Below, piece after piece: positions 31,858-33,252 of a stretch of 33,252 nt of DNA; within the stretch, counting starts at the first letter, position 1, and each line of letters begins with the position of its first letter. Below the pieces are notes generated by a model that did no database searches, was not told the DNA's origin, and saw only the letters and a list, made by a program, of their open reading frames with translations. The stretch spans positions 1 through 33,252 of the forward strand of contig URTU01000013.1 in assembly GCA_900550925.1 (NCBI GenBank), read 5' to 3'. The position numbers and the translations under genes are program-made. This DNA is from an uncultured Alistipes sp. (GTDB lineage: Bacteria > Bacteroidota > Bacteroidia > Bacteroidales > Rikenellaceae).

Positions 31858-32503
31858 ATACAGGATATTTCTGGTCGACGACCATACGTTGTTCCGAAAC
31901 GGACTGCGCGGACTGCTCGACGGCCGCGACGGCTGCAAGGTCGTTGGCGAGGCGTCGTCGGGCGAGGAGTTCCTCGAAAAGCTGCCGTCGAGCGATGCCG
32001 ACGTGGTGTTCATGGATATCGCGATGCCGGGCATGAACGGCGATGAGGCTACGGCCCGCGCCCTGGAGATACGGCCCGATCTGAAGATAATCACGCTGTC
32101 GATGTACGGCGACGAGGATTACTATTTCCGGATGGTTTCGGTCGGGGCCAAAGGGTTTCTGCTGAAGAGTTCGGACATCGACGAGGTGATGACGGCCATT
32201 GCGACCGTTGCATCGGGTGGAAGTTACTTCTCGCAGGAGTTGCTGTGTACGCTTGTGAGCAGCCTGCGCACGACGCAGCAGCCCGAAGCGGAGGAGCCGG
32301 ACGACGATGCGCTGTCGAGCCGCGAACTCGAGGTGCTGCTCGAGATATGCAAGGGGCTCTCCAACCAGCAGATCGCCGACAAGTTGTTCATCTCGAAACG
32401 CACGGTCGACAAGCACCGCGCCAACATCCTGGCCAAGACCGGTTGTCCGAATACGGCCAATCTGGTGGTTTATGCCATCAAACACAATCTTGTGTCTATC
32501 TGA
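31838..32503 (+). CDS. NarL/FixJ-family response regulator
   Basis: DNA-binding partner of the overlapping kinase. The 221-residue protein has a receiver domain (about 8-125) with acidic pair D14/D15, phospho-acceptor Asp60 (VVFMDIAMPGMNGDEA), Ser88 and Lys110. A Gln/Glu/Asp-rich linker (about 145-157) leads to the LuxR-type helix-turn-helix (159-215, LSSRELEVLLEICKGLSNQQ then KLFISKRTVDKHRANI). All phosphorylation residues are present. Targets are unknown. The MacAB-TolC operon immediately upstream on the same strand is a reasonable candidate by position, similar to pump-linked two-component systems elsewhere. Confidence 0.95.
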   Translation: MNGQESKYRIFLVDDHTLFRNGLRGLLDGRDGCKVVGEASSGEEFLEKLPSSDADVVFMDIAMPGMNGDEATARALEIRPDLKIITLSMYGDEDYYFRMVSVGAKGFLLKSSDIDEVMTAIATVASGGSYFSQELLCTLVSSLRTTQQPEAEEPDDDALSSRELEVLLEICKGLSNQQIADKLFISKRTVDKHRANILAKTGCPNTANLVVYAIKHNLVSI

Positions 32504-32642
32504 CACCTTCGGCTTCGTTTGTCTGCGGCCGCTGTACGCTTCCCGAAGCTCTCTGCCCGGGGCGGAACAGAAAATCGGGGCCTGAAAGCGTGGAGGCAGT
32601 TGTTTTTATTTACAATGTGCCTCGATTGACAAAACGCCCGTA

Positions 32643-33252
32643 TTACAATACACTCGTGGCGGCGTACTTGTCGACATCGGCAAGCGTAATCTTGTCCCCG
32701 CTCAGGATGATCAGCCTCTCGATGACGTTTCTCAGTTCACGGATATTGCCGCTCCAGGGCATCTCGGTGAGCCGTTTTATCGCATCTGCTGCGATCGGTT
32801 TCGGCGGTATGCCGTATTCGGCGCAGATCTTCCGGATGAAATAGTCGGACAGCAGCGGAATGTCGTCGCGGCGTTCCGAGAGCGGCGGTACGGCTATCAC
32901 TATTACACTCAAGCGGTGGTAAAGGTCCTCGCGGAAATTGCCTTTCCGAATCTCCTCTCGCAGATTCTTGTTGGTGGCGGCGACGACCCGCACATTGACC
33001 TCGACATCGCGGTCGCTGCCTACACGGCTGATGCGGTTCTCCTGCAACGCCCGCAGCACCTTCGCCTGCGCCGAGAGGCTCATGTCGCCGATCTCGTCCA
33101 TGAATAGCGTACCGCCGTTGGCCTGTTCGAACTTGCCCTTGCGCTGCCGTACGGCCGATGTGAAGGCCCCCTTCTCGTGACCGAACAGCTCGCTCTCGAT
33201 CAGTTCGGATGGAATGGCCGCACAGTTCACCTCGACGAATGGCGCCGAAGCC
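32643..33252 (-). CDS. Sigma-54-dependent activator, C-terminal part (cut by window end)
   Basis: AAA+ ATPase domain of an NtrC-type enhancer-binding protein. About 202 residues are in the window and the N-terminal part (Walker A and any receiver domain) lies beyond 33252. Seen: VEVNCAAIPSELIESELFGHEKGAFTSA, where the sigma-54-contact loop is GAFTSA instead of the common GAFTGA; Walker B GGTLFMDEIGDM; ALQENRISRVGS; FREDLYHRLSVIVIAVPPLSERRDDIP; and sensor II WSGNIRELRNVIERLIIL. The protein stops about 15 residues after the AAA+ lid (ITLADVDKYAATSVL) and has no Fis-type helix-turn-helix. It converges on the response-regulator gene. Such NtrX-like regulators without a DNA-binding domain may be a lineage trait. 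Confidence 0.9.
   Translation of the reverse strand, partial: ASAPFVEVNCAAIPSELIESELFGHEKGAFTSAVRQRKGKFEQANGGTLFMDEIGDMSLSAQAKVLRALQENRISRVGSDRDVEVNVRVVAATNKNLREEIRKGNFREDLYHRLSVIVIAVPPLSERRDDIPLLSDYFIRKICAEYGIPPKPIAADAIKRLTEMPWSGNIRELRNVIERLIILSGDKITLADVDKYAATSVL

Noticed and set aside
32593..32623. GAGGCA...TGCCTC inverted repeat with a T-rich loop between the response regulator and the sigma-54 activator gene
   Set aside because: The T run is in the loop, not after the stem, so it is not a convincing terminator for either convergent gene.

Overview
The window comes from a member of the Bacteroidota, most likely order Bacteroidales. An Alistipes/Rikenellaceae-like genome is my guess from gene content and style, not something I could test. 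The evidence is a SusC/SusD outer-membrane pair, repeated Bacteroidota-type promoters (TAnnTTTG at -7, in the clearest cases with TTTG/TTG about 19-21 bases upstream), a DUF4254 plus glycosyltransferase-9 pair, and a moderately high-GC coding style. Most of the window is core chromosome. I see no phage, plasmid, transposon, CRISPR array, rRNA or tRNA.

Layout. 1-949 (minus): 5' part of dnaJ and complete grpE (Hsp70 co-chaperones). 1116-2084 (plus): an EamA-type permease, followed by a 2 x 103-bp imperfect tandem repeat. 2313-3983 (minus): hpt, queE and an FtsB/DivIC-like gene, probably one operon. 4096-5799 (plus): purE and zupT, the latter closed by a strong terminator. 5902-6657: a gene-free stretch with a consensus promoter and a leader of about 380 nt for susC. 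6658-11841 (plus): susC-susD with no glycan-degrading enzyme beside it, then a terminator. 12024-13819 (plus): an atypical ROK-family protein and a Cys-rich CWC/GNAT fusion. 14032-19992 (plus): glutamate synthase gltB and gltD. gltD carries an in-frame TGA exactly where the family has Cys in the NADPH-binding loop. 20165-23778 (minus): asnB, an uncharacterised protein and a LysM glucosaminidase. 23961-25572 (plus): DUF4254 and a GT9 glycosyltransferase. 25701-30245 (plus): a complete TolC-MacA-MacB(ATPase)-MacB(permease) tripartite efflux operon. 30327-30445: a free-standing promoter-terminator unit that looks like a small RNA gene. 30871-32503 (plus): a NarL-type sensor kinase and response regulator. 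32643-33252 (minus): the C-terminal part of a sigma-54 activator that ends without a Fis-type helix-turn-helix.

How the genes fit together. GltB/GltD and AsnB both use glutamine as nitrogen donor and lie tail to tail across a 19-bp perfect bidirectional terminator hairpin, which makes a nitrogen-assimilation neighbourhood. The efflux operon, small-RNA candidate and two-component pair are all on the plus strand in sequence, so the kinase/regulator pair may control the pump. That link is inferred from position only.

The items most worth a second look are the TGA inside gltD, the small-RNA candidate at 30363-30444, the tandem repeat at 2098-2303 (in one reading frame 16 codons differ only at third positions), and the CWC-GNAT fusion protein.
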